Source: Hyphomicrobiales bacterium
Lineage (GTDB): Bacteria > Pseudomonadota > Alphaproteobacteria > Rhizobiales > Aestuariivirgaceae
Reading direction: 5' to 3'
DNA: 8,892 bases
Assembly: GCA_027067085.1 (NCBI GenBank)
Contig: JAMOMM010000358.1
Location: 1-8,892, forward strand
Position 1 is the stretch's first letter. Every line of letters starts with the position of its first letter. A program made the position numbers and the translations under genes. The notes under the pieces were generated by a model. That model was not told the DNA's origin and did not search any database. It saw nothing but the letters and a program-made list of their open reading frames with translations. Shown one piece after another: positions 1 to 7,797 of this stretch.

Positions 1-2760
1 AAGCATTGATGGCATAGTGAAATCTAGTCCCAGCGCCACATGGCCCCAAACAGAACCAATAAACGCAAAAGGAATAATCAGCATCACCACAAGCGGTTCA
101 ACATAAGATCTAAATTGGAATGACAATAATAAGAACACGCCAATCAAACCAATCGCAAATCCAGAAATCATCGATTTTTGAGTTTTCTTGGCATCGTTAT
201 TAGCCCCTTCTAACGCCATAGAAATAGAAGGGTATTTTGCTCTTAGTTTAGGAAACACTTCCACTTGGGCTTTAGTCAGAATTTCACTCGCGTTGATATA
301 ACGGACATCGACATCGCCTTGAACCGTTACCGTACGCAAACCATTTATGCGGTTAATTCGTGAAAAACCTCGATCCGCTGTGACATTGGCAATCACACCA
401 AGAGGCACCCGTTTGCCGTCTTTTAAAGTAATGGTGAAATAATCTAAATCTGACAAACTATTTCGGTCACCCTCTTTCAAGCGCACATCAATCTCAAAAG
501 ATTCTGCTCCGCGTTGAATTTCGCTGACAGTTGTTCCAAAAAGCGCCGAGCGTAATTGATCGGCAATCATCCGTGAATCAACACCAAGGCTAGATGCACC
601 GTCTTTAAGCGTTATCGCAATTTCTGGCTTACCAGGTCGCAAATCGTCAATAACGTTAATTACGCCTTTAAATTGCTTGAGCCATTGTTGCAGTTCTAGC
701 GATGCACCTTTAAGTTCTTTGAGATCGCGCCCACTCATTCGAATATCAATATCAAGACCACCTGGCCCAACAACGGTTTCTGCATACTTAATCGAAATCA
801 CATCAGCCAATTGGCCCGTCTCTTTGCGCCATAATCCCATTATATCTGCAATACGCGTAGAGCGCTCTTCAGATGACAACAAATCAACGGTAACAGTAGC
901 CACATGCGATCCGCTTTCATGAGCATCTTTATTGGTATTGAATTTCAGCGTGACATTTTCAATCAACTTCTTTTTGCCTGGTTGCTTCGGTGTCAGTTGC
1001 TCATCAACCCGTTTAAGCGCCTGGTTTACCTTTTCAACAATTTCTTCAGTGCGGCGCAAAGGCGTGCCTTGTGGCAACAAAATACGCGCCTCCATCACAT
1101 CACCGTCCAACTTAGGAAACGGGGCAAACTTCAACAATCCGCCAGCAAGAGCACCCACCGTAATCAACATCGCACCAATCACGATACCCATCGTCAAATA
1201 ACGCCAGCGCACGGCCCATGAAACCGCTGGAAAAACAACATTGGCAGCAAACCGCTTAATCAAACTATTACAATATTTTTGTACGGCACCTTCTTCTTTG
1301 CCCATTTTTTCCAGCGCATGGCCAAGGTGGTGAGGCAAAATGAGAAACGCTTCAATAAGAGAAACAACAAGCACCATCAACATAACCATTGGCACAACTT
1401 TCAAAATCTGACCAATGTCACCTTTCAAAAATGCGAGAGAACCAAATATACAAGTGGTTGTTGCAAACGATGCAAACACGCTTGGAAAAACTTGGCGTGT
1501 ACCATCAATAGCTGCTTGCATTGGCTCCTTACCATTGCTTCGTTGCGCCGCGACATTTTCAGCAATCACAATAGCATCATCCATCAACAAACCGATGACG
1601 ATAAGCAAACCCACCATGGTTAGCATATTGATTGAGAACCCGAAAAACGCCATCATGGCAAACGCACCTAGGAACGAAACAGGCAAACCCGCCGCGACCC
1701 AAAATGAATACCGCACACCAAAAAACAACCACAGCACCAACAAAACAAGCACCAAGCCCTGACCGCCATTGGTTAAAAGCAGTTGCAACCGATCACGTAC
1801 TGTCGTTGATTTATCATTCGAAATGACCAGTGAAATACCAGGTGGTAATTTTTTGCGTTCGGCCGCCAAAACTTCACGAACTTTATCAATCACTTTCAGC
1901 GTGTCTTCTGCTTCAGTTTTTGAAATATCAAGAATTGCCGCAATTTTTCCGTTGAAAATGGTTTTTTCTTCATCCAATTCAAAGCGGTCTGTAATTTTGG
2001 CTATATCTCCAAGGCGAATTTCACCGCCGCCAGCACTTGAAACCACTATCAGTTTTGAAATTTCCTTCACCGTTTTGCGTTGGTCAGCAAAGCGTACCAA
2101 CAATTCACGGTCGCGTGTCTTTAAGCTACCAGCGGGTAAATCAACATTTTGCCGCCTAATCGTATTGGCAATATCACTGGCATTTAGCCCATGTTGGCGC
2201 AATGCAGAATCAGAAATTTCAATTCGAATTTGCCGATCTGAAAACCCCTTAATTTTGACTTTAGGAATGCCACTTGCACGCAACAACGTATCCTTCAATT
2301 GTTCGGCATAGGCTTTAAGTTCTGTCTTTTTTGAAGGCCCACTTACCACAACTGAAGCCACGAAATCTGTTCGGCCTAATTGTTTAATAACAGGCTTTTC
2401 TACTTGGTCAGGAAAATCTGTAATCGCTTCAATTTCAGCTTTAACATCAGATGTAAACCGATCAAGTTCAGCGCCCTCACGCATTTCGATAACAGCGCGC
2501 GCAAACCCTTCGTTGGCTTCACATGTTACCTCTTCAACGTCCGACACACCATCAACAGCATCTTCAATACGTTGACAAACGCCTTCTTCGACATCTTCAG
2601 GACGCGCTCCTGGGTAAATCGCTTGAACTTCCACGCGGCGCGGTTCTAGCCGTGGAAAAGTTTCGCGTTGCAACGTCGGAGCTGCAAACAACCCCATCAC
2701 CACAAGTGCAAGCATAACCAAATTGGCCGCAGTTGGATGATTAACAAAATAACGGATCAT
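1..2760 (-). CDS. RND efflux permease, AcrB-like (3' end beyond window)
   Basis: This is the inner-membrane proton/substrate antiporter of a tripartite RND exporter. Reading from the ATG at 2760, the frame stays open for 920 codons to the window edge. AcrB-type proteins are about 1,040 residues, so roughly the last 100-120, with the final membrane helices, are missing. Visible parts are a first membrane helix (about residues 11-30), a porter domain with family features (IYPGA near 49, then PEDVEEGV), helices 2-6 (about 327-480), helix 7 (about 521-541), a second periplasmic loop (about 545-855) and helices 8-9 (about 860-908, with FRSYVEPL). The helix-4 motif GLLMDDAIVIAEN carries D394 and D395, matching the proton-relay pair D407/D408 of AcrB. 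That motif points to the drug/hydrophobe (HAE1-like) branch rather than the heavy-metal branch. Its start overlaps the adaptor stop by four bases (ATGA), so the two are probably co-translated. The substrate cannot be predicted from the sequence. Confidence 0.95.
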   Translation of the reverse strand, partial: MIRYFVNHPTAANLVMLALVVMGLFAAPTLQRETFPRLEPRRVEVQAIYPGARPEDVEEGVCQRIEDAVDGVSDVEEVTCEANEGFARAVIEMREGAELDRFTSDVKAEIEAITDFPDQVEKPVIKQLGRTDFVASVVVSGPSKKTELKAYAEQLKDTLLRASGIPKVKIKGFSDRQIRIEISDSALRQHGLNASDIANTIRRQNVDLPAGSLKTRDRELLVRFADQRKTVKEISKLIVVSSAGGGEIRLGDIAKITDRFELDEEKTIFNGKIAAILDISKTEAEDTLKVIDKVREVLAAERKKLPPGISLVISNDKSTTVRDRLQLLLTNGGQGLVLVLLVLWLFFGVRYSFWVAAGLPVSFLGAFAMMAFFGFSINMLTMVGLLIVIGLLMDDAIVIAENVAAQRSNGKEPMQAAIDGTRQVFPSVFASFATTTCIFGSLAFLKGDIGQILKVVPMVMLMVLVVSLIEAFLILPHHLGHALEKMGKEEGAVQKYCNSLIKRFAANVVFPAVSWAVRWRYLTMGIVIGAMLITVGALAGGLLKFAPFPKLDGDVMEARILLPQGTPLRRTEEIVEKVNQALKRVDEQLTPKQPGKKKLIENVTLKFNTNKDAHESGSHVATVTVDLLSSEERSTRIADIMGLWRKETGQLADVISIKYAETVVGPGGLDIDIRMSGRDLKELKGASLELQQWLKQFKGVINVIDDLRPGKPEIAITLKDGASSLGVDSRMIADQLRSALFGTTVSEIQRGAESFEIDVRLKEGDRNSLSDLDYFTITLKDGKRVPLGVIANVTADRGFSRINRINGLRTVTVQGDVDVRYINASEILTKAQVEVFPKLRAKYPSISMALEGANNDAKKTQKSMISGFAIGLIGVFLLLSFQFRSYVEPLVVMLIIPFAFIGSVWGHVALGLDFTMPSML

Positions 2761-4136
2761 TGTGCTGCACCTGCAGCAATAGTAACGCCACTTGCATCAG
2801 CCTTGATGCGTTTTGCCAAAGCCTCATCAAGTTGCGGTTTTAGCAACATACCAGCAATGGCAGGGCTAATGTCAGATACAATAACCTTCTCACCCTCGCT
2901 CAAGCCTTTCGTAATAACAACAATATCTCCTTGCTCAAGGCCTGTTTCAACATCGCGATATTCCAAACGATTATCCTTACCAACTACCAATAGCTGGCCA
3001 GCGCGCAAAGCAAGTCGTGGCACAACAATGTGCGTTCCAACCGCTCGCGCACTCACTTCAACTTCAACAAACAATCCCTTGCTTAAAGGTGGTCGCTTGC
3101 CCGGTTCTGCCTTGGCATACGCCCCATCAACAACCGCAATAATGCCTACGGTACGCGTTTTGGGGTCAATTTCATCACTGATACGGGCAAATCTGGCATC
3201 CCATTTAATTCTCGTTTTACCTGCTTGTAAGAATACCGAAACTTTCATGCCCATCTCTTGGGTCATGTTATCCAAACCTTTGGAGTTCAAACCTAAATAA
3301 ACCCCATTCCCGGCCGCCGCTGCAATCAAAGCAAAAAACCGATCAACAGGAATTTGCGCTTCAATTTCCGCCGTCTCAACCCCATCAGCTTTCGCAAGAG
3401 TTTGACCTGGCTGAGCAAACTGAGCAATTTCAGCTGTTACTGAGGATATGCGCGCTGAAAATGGGATTTTAATTTCCGTACGGGCCAAATTCAATTTGGC
3501 GGCTTGAAGTTGTGATTCAAATACAGATTTTTGTTCTTGTTGAACGGCCATTTGCGTTGGCGTTAAACGCAGCTTGTTTTGCAAATCCAAAACTTTCTTG
3601 CGTTGGCTCACCGCATCACGGGTTACTTTGTCAAACGCGGCGCGAGAAACCGTACCTTGCTTAACCAGTTTTGTTTGCCGCTTCAAGTCTTTCTCACTAA
3701 TGTTCAAGGATTGTTGCTCAAGCTTCAAAAGAGCTTTTGTATTATCTTTGGTTACGTCTAATTCTAAAATTCTGGCCTCAGTTGAGCGAATATTAGCGTT
3801 TGCTTGGGCAATGGCTAATTCATAATCCACTGGCGAAATTTTAATAATCACCGTGCCTGCATCAACAATGCCACCTTTTTTCAGGTCAGGATGAACTTCA
3901 ATTATTTCCCCAGCAACACGCGCTGTTGCGACCCATGATTTCCCTGGTTTAACCGCACCAAACCCATGCACCACAGGTACGACAGGCATTTTCACAGCAT
4001 CAACCACCCGCACAATTTGAGCAATTTCACTGGCAGCTTGAGGGACCAATTCGACTTTTTTGTTTTTCATATACATGAAAACAGCAACGCCGATGAGGAT
4101 TGGTGGAATAATCAAAAGTTTTTTAAGGAAGGCCAT
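2757..4136 (-). CDS. RND efflux periplasmic adaptor (membrane fusion protein)
   Basis: This 459-residue HlyD/AcrA-type adaptor would link the permease to an outer-membrane channel. An N-terminal hydrophobic segment (about residues 7-23, after KK) looks like an uncleaved membrane anchor. No lipobox cysteine is present, so it is probably not a lipoprotein. The first half of the lipoyl-like domain lies near 70-105 (ARVAGEIIEV, then ISPVDYE). A long alpha-helical hairpin rich in K, E, Q and L spans about 108-215. The second lipoyl half follows (about 213-250, KIPFSARISSV and QPGQTL). Beta-barrel and membrane-proximal domains follow, with DEIDPKTRTVG as a typical adaptor motif. The start ATG at 4136 is preceded on the minus strand by the purine-rich AAGAGAG about 6 bases away, a fair ribosome binding site. 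The stop overlaps the permease start. No outer-membrane component is seen. Family assignment is firm; substrate is unknown. Confidence 0.94.
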   Translation of the reverse strand: MAFLKKLLIIPPILIGVAVFMYMKNKKVELVPQAASEIAQIVRVVDAVKMPVVPVVHGFGAVKPGKSWVATARVAGEIIEVHPDLKKGGIVDAGTVIIKISPVDYELAIAQANANIRSTEARILELDVTKDNTKALLKLEQQSLNISEKDLKRQTKLVKQGTVSRAAFDKVTRDAVSQRKKVLDLQNKLRLTPTQMAVQQEQKSVFESQLQAAKLNLARTEIKIPFSARISSVTAEIAQFAQPGQTLAKADGVETAEIEAQIPVDRFFALIAAAAGNGVYLGLNSKGLDNMTQEMGMKVSVFLQAGKTRIKWDARFARISDEIDPKTRTVGIIAVVDGAYAKAEPGKRPPLSKGLFVEVEVSARAVGTHIVVPRLALRAGQLLVVGKDNRLEYRDVETGLEQGDIVVITKGLSEGEKVIVSDISPAIAGMLLKPQLDEALAKRIKADASGVTIAAGAAQ

Positions 4137-4166
4137 TTTTGCTCTCTTATATACACCCGAATTAAA

Positions 4167-4200
4167 CGGGCCATCTATTACTGGGCTATGATTTGGCCCG
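4167..4200 (-). terminator. GC-rich hairpin, possible terminator or leader structure
   Basis: The arms CGGGCCA (4167-4173) and TGGCCCG (4194-4200) are perfect 7-base complements around a 20-base loop. On the minus strand the stem is followed by GTTTAATT, only a short broken U-run, so it would be a weak intrinsic terminator for the CCA-enzyme transcript. It sits about 30 bases before the adaptor start, so it could instead lie in that gene's leader. A smaller GGGC/GCCC pairing within the loop competes with the main stem. Confidence 0.35.
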
Positions 4201-4214
4201 AAAAGTTTATTCTA

Positions 4215-4229
4215 TTCAAATTCTTTGAA
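4215..4229. promoter_or_regulatory. 15-base perfect inverted repeat, possible operator
   Basis: TTCAAA (4215-4220) and TTTGAA (4224-4229) form a perfect inverted repeat with a 3-base spacer. It lies about 80-95 bases before the adaptor start codon, where operators of TetR- or MarR-type efflux repressors are often found. The half-sites are AT-rich and six bases long, so chance occurrence is possible. No regulator gene is present in the window to pair with it. Confidence 0.3.
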
Positions 4230-4265
4230 CTCTCGTGCCACAATTTTCCGTCGCACAAATTGATT

Positions 4266-5474
4266 TTAATTAAATTTATTTGCCAAAGCCGCATCTAATA
4301 ACTGTTTCTTTGTCGCACTAAATCGGCTTTGCTTCCAGTCGACTTCCAATTCTGACAACATTTCACCCATGTGTTTGCCAGAAGATATGCCTATGCCAAG
4401 CAAATCTTTGCCTTTAATAGGAAACACTGGGATAGGCCATCGCTCAGGTAATTGATAGAGCAAAAACCAATCCTTGTTCTCTACATCTTCAACACCAAGC
4501 GCCCACTGAATCAAACAACAATCCCTATAGGTTTGCTGGCCATTTTCATAGAGTAATACTTTTTGTGCTTGCTCGCTCAATGTCGGGTTTAGCGTCGGCA
4601 TCGTGCTCAAAGCTTTAAATCGCTTTTTTTCATCACCAGACAGCCGCAAATGGCCCGCTTCATTGGTTAGACACCCCAAACGCCTAATGGCATCAGGTTC
4701 AATATCATGGCTCGCTTCAATCTCACATAAACGCGCCAAGCACGACAACGGGCGCGTTACTTCAATCAACTCTTGCAGAATACCTACCTCAAACATCGCT
4801 GCAATAATGGGGCTGGCGCGAACAGCAACCAACGTTTTAGAAAGTTCAGCCCAAATTCGCTCTGCAGATAACGCTTTCAAACCCTGTTTGTGCTCAATAC
4901 AAGCAGCAAGACCTGTTGGATCAAGCACACCTTGTCCAAACCGTGCTTCAAATCTAAAGAACCGCAAAATTCTCAAATAATCTTCTTTAATTCGCTCGCC
5001 AGCATCGCCAACAAAGGCAATTCGTTTAGTTTCAATATCATCCAAGCCGTGGCCTGTTTCATCAAAAACCTTCCCCGTTAAGTCACAGTAAAGCGCGTTC
5101 ACCGTAAAATCTCGACGCATTGCATCTTCATGCCAATCTAAGGTAAAACCCACCACAGCATGGCGACCATCAGTTTTAATATCAGTGCGCAAGGTTGTCA
5201 CCTCAACCACCAACCCATCAACAACAACAGTTACCGTACCGTGCTGCAAACCTGTTGGATGCACACTAAAGCCAGCCGCCTTACAAACGGTCAAAACCAC
5301 ATCAGGCGTTAACGTTGTTGCCGCATCAATGTCATTGATGGCCAATCCCCATAGACCATTACGGACAGCCCCACCTGCCACACGAATTTGCCCACCAGCA
5401 CCTTCAATAGCACCAAACAAGCTGGCTAACCGTGGATCTTGCAACCAAGCTTGACTTTTAAGTTGTTCAACCAT
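4266..5474 (-). CDS. CCA tRNA nucleotidyltransferase
   Basis: This enzyme adds or repairs the 3'-terminal CCA of tRNAs using CTP and ATP, in the cytoplasm. The 402-residue length fits bacterial class II enzymes of the PcnB/Cca family. Numbering from the ATG at 5474, the nucleotidyltransferase head shows GGAVRN (34-39), the metal-binding DID (48-50), HGTV (78-81) and a third acidic position in VEVTTLR (E91). It is followed by RRDFTVNAL (120-128), EDYLRILRFFRF (164-175) and an AERIWAEL helix (204-211) typical of the RNA-binding neck. The fully C-terminal part is divergent helical sequence. The codon just before the ATG is GTG, which would extend the protein by one residue. ATG is preferred, with GAGAAG seven bases upstream. 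The gene overlaps the Nudix stop by eight bases, indicating co-translation. GGAVRN, where many homologues have GGxVRD, looks like a lineage variant. Whether it adds all three bases or only part of CCA cannot be settled by inspection. Confidence 0.93.
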   Translation of the reverse strand: MVEQLKSQAWLQDPRLASLFGAIEGAGGQIRVAGGAVRNGLWGLAINDIDAATTLTPDVVLTVCKAAGFSVHPTGLQHGTVTVVVDGLVVEVTTLRTDIKTDGRHAVVGFTLDWHEDAMRRDFTVNALYCDLTGKVFDETGHGLDDIETKRIAFVGDAGERIKEDYLRILRFFRFEARFGQGVLDPTGLAACIEHKQGLKALSAERIWAELSKTLVAVRASPIIAAMFEVGILQELIEVTRPLSCLARLCEIEASHDIEPDAIRRLGCLTNEAGHLRLSGDEKKRFKALSTMPTLNPTLSEQAQKVLLYENGQQTYRDCCLIQWALGVEDVENKDWFLLYQLPERWPIPVFPIKGKDLLGIGISSGKHMGEMLSELEVDWKQSRFSATKKQLLDAALANKFN

Positions 5475-6066
5475 CACTCAACTTCTCATACATATTACGC
5501 AGCATGGCCGCTGTCACGCCCCAGATATAGCGATCACCATAAGGCATTTCATAAAACTGACGCTGCTTGCCTTTCCACATCACATCCTTATGGATATGGT
5601 TTTTTGGGTCCATCAAGAATGCCAACGGCACTTCAAAAATATCGGTCACTTCTCCTGGCTCTGGTGTCAACTCAAACCCATTTGAGACAATGCCAACAAC
5701 AGGCACAATGCAAAAACCCGTTCCCGTCTCAAAAGTATCTAAATACCCAACAGGCTCAACAAATTGGCCCTCAATACCCGTTTCCTCATGAGTTTCACGC
5801 AATGCGGCGGCTAATGGCGAGACATCGCCTGCATCAATCTTACCACCTGGAAAAGCAACTTGGCCCGCATGGGTCGGCAATTCGTCACTGCGTTGTGTGA
5901 GTAATATATTCAACCCTTCAGCACGTTCAATCACAGGCACCAAAACCGCAGCAGGTTTTGCCGCCGTTGTGCCAATCAAACGTTCATCAGCATGGGGCCG
6001 CAACCGCTGTTTTGCTCGTTGCAAAAATAGCTCTAGGCCGTGCACATAATCACTCAACTTCAACAC
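5467..6066 (-). CDS. Nudix hydrolase, CoA pyrophosphatase type
   Basis: This is probably a cytoplasmic enzyme that splits CoA or CoA derivatives into a 3',5'-ADP part and a 4'-phosphopantetheine part. Numbering from GTG at 6066 (199 residues), the CoA-pyrophosphatase signature LLTQRS (55-60) is followed by HAGQVAFPGG (66-75). The Nudix box continues with KIDAGD and ends in REtHEEtG, giving R90, E91, E94, E95 and G97. The spacing before the RE pair is one residue longer than the general Nudix formula, and I recall this from the CoA subfamily. No ATG is suitable as a start: in-frame ATGs lie more than 70 bases inside the upstream DUF1285 gene. Candidates are GTG 6066, TTG 6057 (an 8-base overlap, TTGAGTGA, with the DUF1285 stop) or GTG 6045 (with GAG seven bases before it). 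The choice of 6066 is tentative; the end is firm. The stop overlaps the CCA-enzyme start. Confidence 0.88.
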   Translation of the reverse strand: MLKLSDYVHGLELFLQRAKQRLRPHADERLIGTTAAKPAAVLVPVIERAEGLNILLTQRSDELPTHAGQVAFPGGKIDAGDVSPLAAALRETHEETGIEGQFVEPVGYLDTFETGTGFCIVPVVGIVSNGFELTPEPGEVTDIFEVPLAFLMDPKNHIHKDVMWKGKQRQFYEMPYGDRYIWGVTAAMLRNMYEKLSDG

Positions 6067-6661
6067 CAATTTCTTTGGCAAGTGCCATTGGCCAAAACAC
6101 CCCAGATGACCACACACCAAACCAATCATCACCATCGCGTTTTTCAACCACACCCAATGCAACAAGATCATAAAACAACGCTCTGTTGACCAACGCTTCA
6201 AGTCGCGCGCGCACTAAAACGTAAGGCTTTAAGCCATCGGTGTCTTTTTCCGTTTCAAATCTCAGCGGATGGTCAGCATCAACAATCACTTCATCTTCAA
6301 CACTGGTTTCAAAAGCAATCACCTGTTCATGCCCCGCGCCAGTCACGCTCATGCGCACCGCCAGAAAAGGTGCATCTTCAATTTCTACCGAACACTTCTC
6401 AACTGGAGTCACCAGATAATGAACACCGTCTTCATCATGGCGCAGCACACTCGAAAACAACTTGACCAGTTCTTTACGACCAATGGGCGAACCAAGGTAA
6501 AACCACGTGCCATCACGATCAATCCGCATATCAATATCCCCGCACAAGTCAGGATTCCACAAATGCACGGGCGGCAAACCTTTCTTGCCACTTGATTTAC
6601 GCACGTCAGCCAACCCCTTTAACGGGTTAGCAGCATCAACAGGACTGTTCGTTTTCACCAT
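6050..6661 (-). CDS. DUF1285 family protein, function unknown
   Basis: This 203-residue soluble protein has no signal peptide or membrane segment. It matches the DUF1285 family as I know it: PPVHLWNPDLCGDIDMRI (30-47), then DGTWFYLGSPIGR (50-62), LVKLFSSVLR (65-74), YLVTPVEK (82-89) and EDAPFLAV (95-102). A family structure was solved by structural genomics, but no activity is established. The C-terminal third (DGLKPYVLVRARLEALVNRALFYDLVAL region) is typical of the family. The ATG at 6661 has AGG about nine bases upstream (TTTAGGCTCACAAT), an acceptable binding site. It is the first gene of the cluster with the Nudix and CCA enzymes, and its TGA stop overlaps the probable Nudix start. The repeated linkage hints at a shared RNA or nucleotide role, but that is inference only. 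Confidence 0.9.
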   Translation of the reverse strand: MVKTNSPVDAANPLKGLADVRKSSGKKGLPPVHLWNPDLCGDIDMRIDRDGTWFYLGSPIGRKELVKLFSSVLRHDEDGVHYLVTPVEKCSVEIEDAPFLAVRMSVTGAGHEQVIAFETSVEDEVIVDADHPLRFETEKDTDGLKPYVLVRARLEALVNRALFYDLVALGVVEKRDGDDWFGVWSSGVFWPMALAKEIGVEVE

Positions 6662-6795
6662 ATTGTGAGCCTAAATTTAAAAAAGCCATACTCTCAACAA
6701 CATATTACGTCTTTTCTTTTGAGCCTGAAAAGTCCATTCTGTTGTATAACAAATAAAACATTTGGGAGCGCCCATATTACTTGGGAAAAACAACC
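6662..6795. promoter_or_regulatory. Divergent promoter region between DUF1285 and MoxR
   Basis: The 134-base AT-rich region separates two divergently transcribed clusters and should hold a promoter for each. For the plus strand, TATAAC (6745-6750) is a fair -10 candidate. The nearest TTGAGC (6719-6724) is 20 bases away, longer than ideal. For the minus strand, TTGTTG near 6699-6704 is followed 14-15 bases later by a TAAATT-like hexamer, also a poor spacing. A small 4-base-arm inverted repeat, TGGGAGCGCCCA (6763-6774), lies in the expected MoxR leader. No single promoter can be assigned with confidence. Confidence 0.4.
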
Positions 6796-7794
6796 ATGAA
6801 TAGTATCAATAACGCCGATCAAAAAATTTTGGATGAACTCGAAACAACCGCACAACAGCTGGTAAAGGCAAAAACCGCCATTAGTGACGTTATTTTTGGC
6901 CAAGACAAAGTCATTGATCTAGCCTTAACTGCCATTTTGGGCGGCGGCCATGCCTTATTGGTTGGTGCCCCAGGCCTTGCAAAAACCAAACTGGCCATCA
7001 CCCTTGGCACCGTCCTTGGTTTGTCTGACAAACGCATTCAGTTCACCCCAGATCTTATGCCCGCCGATATTTTAGGCGCTGAAATTTTAGATGAGAGTGA
7101 TGATGGCAAACGCGCCTTCCGCTTTGTCCCCGGCCCCGTATTTTGCCAATTGTTGATGGCCGATGAAATCAATCGTGCCAGTCCACGGACCCAATCAGCT
7201 TTATTGCAAGCCATGCAAGAGCACCACATCACTGTTGGTGGTGTGCGCCATGATTTGCCCGAACCGTTTCATGTTCTCGCTACACAAAACCCGATTGAAC
7301 AAGAAGGGACTTACCCCCTTCCAGAAGCCCAGCTTGATCGTTTCCTGTTTGAAATCGACATTGCCTTCCCCGACTTGGAATCCGAGCGGCGCATGTTGTT
7401 TGCAACAACGGGAACAACAGAAAAATCGGCCTCAACAATCCTCACCCGCAATGAGCTAATGGCCGCGCAAAAACTCGTGCGCCTTATCCCCGTTGGTGAA
7501 AAAGTTACTGATGCCATTTTAAAGTTAGTTCGTTTAGCGCGGCCAGGAGGCGATGCCAGCGAATTTATCAACAACAACATCACATGGGGCCCAGGGCCAC
7601 GCGCCAGCCAAGCCTTAATGCTTGGGGTTCGCGCTAAAGCTTTGCTTGAAGGGCGTTTGTCACCATCGGTTGATGATGTTTTAGAATTGGCCAACCCAGC
7701 ACTGCGCCACCGCATGGCATTATCATTTGCCGCCCGCGCCGATGGCCATACCATCGATAGTGTGATCGATCACCTTAAAAGCCAAATCGGTTAA
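6796..7794 (+). CDS. MoxR family AAA+ ATPase
   Basis: This is a cytoplasmic AAA+ ATPase of 332 residues, thought to act as a chaperone-like remodelling factor for vWA-domain partners. From ATG 6796 it shows Walker A GAPGLAKT (57-64), FTPDLMPADILG (83-94), Walker B LLMADE (119-124), INRASPRTQSALLQAMQE (125-142), and a sensor-1 region with ATQNP (162-166) then EQEGTYPLPEAQLDRF (168-183). The C-terminal lid contains GPGPRASQALMLGVRAKALLEGR, the usual sensor-2 region. All key motifs are intact. An in-frame TTG at 6781 would add five residues. ATG is preferred, because GGGA lies about 10 bases before it and overlaps that upstream codon. The gene stops three bases before the DUF58 start, so the two are one transcript. 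The MoxR, DUF58, BatA-like order is conserved across bacteria. Confidence 0.95.
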   Translation: MNSINNADQKILDELETTAQQLVKAKTAISDVIFGQDKVIDLALTAILGGGHALLVGAPGLAKTKLAITLGTVLGLSDKRIQFTPDLMPADILGAEILDESDDGKRAFRFVPGPVFCQLLMADEINRASPRTQSALLQAMQEHHITVGGVRHDLPEPFHVLATQNPIEQEGTYPLPEAQLDRFLFEIDIAFPDLESERRMLFATTGTTEKSASTILTRNELMAAQKLVRLIPVGEKVTDAILKLVRLARPGGDASEFINNNITWGPGPRASQALMLGVRAKALLEGRLSPSVDDVLELANPALRHRMALSFAARADGHTIDSVIDHLKSQIG

Positions 7795-7797
7795 ACC

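Larger units (their letters stand above)
4137..4265 (-). promoter_or_regulatory. Upstream region of the efflux operon
   Basis: This 129-base AT-rich gap lies between the CCA-enzyme stop and the adaptor start, both on the minus strand. It is the natural place for the efflux promoter, since the two functions are unrelated and the gap is much longer than any inside the neighbouring clusters. It contains a 15-base palindrome (4215-4229) and a GC-rich hairpin (4167-4200), listed separately. AT-rich hexamers such as TAGAAT and TATAAG occur, but I could not find a well-spaced -35/-10 pair, so no promoter is assigned exactly. Confidence 0.4.

Noticed and set aside
1769..2311. Long plus-strand open frame (180 codons) opposite the permease gene
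   Set aside because: It lies wholly antisense to a strongly conserved RND permease, and its translation shows no recognisable family. It is a shadow of the real gene.
2668..3300. Plus-strand open frame of 210 codons across the permease/adaptor junction
   Set aside because: It is antisense to two well-supported genes, has a serine/threonine/proline-rich shadow-type composition and shows no domain.
5439..5900. Plus-strand open frame of 153 codons opposite the Nudix gene
   Set aside because: It is antisense to the conserved CoA-pyrophosphatase signature, and its His/Gln-rich translation is typical of a shadow frame.
6067..6201. ATG-initiated N-terminal extension of the Nudix protein (start at 6201)
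   Set aside because: It would overlap DUF1285 by about 150 bases, and the added 45 residues (Trp/Cys/Met-rich) look like out-of-frame DUF1285 sequence rather than a domain.
6740..6752. Short inverted repeat around TTGTATAACAA in the divergent region
   Set aside because: The arms are only four bases with an AT-rich centre, easily expected by chance and overlapping a possible -10 element.
6781..6795. TTG start for MoxR at 6781
   Set aside because: It overlaps the likely ribosome binding site (GGGA) of the ATG at 6796 and adds only five residues outside the conserved family.
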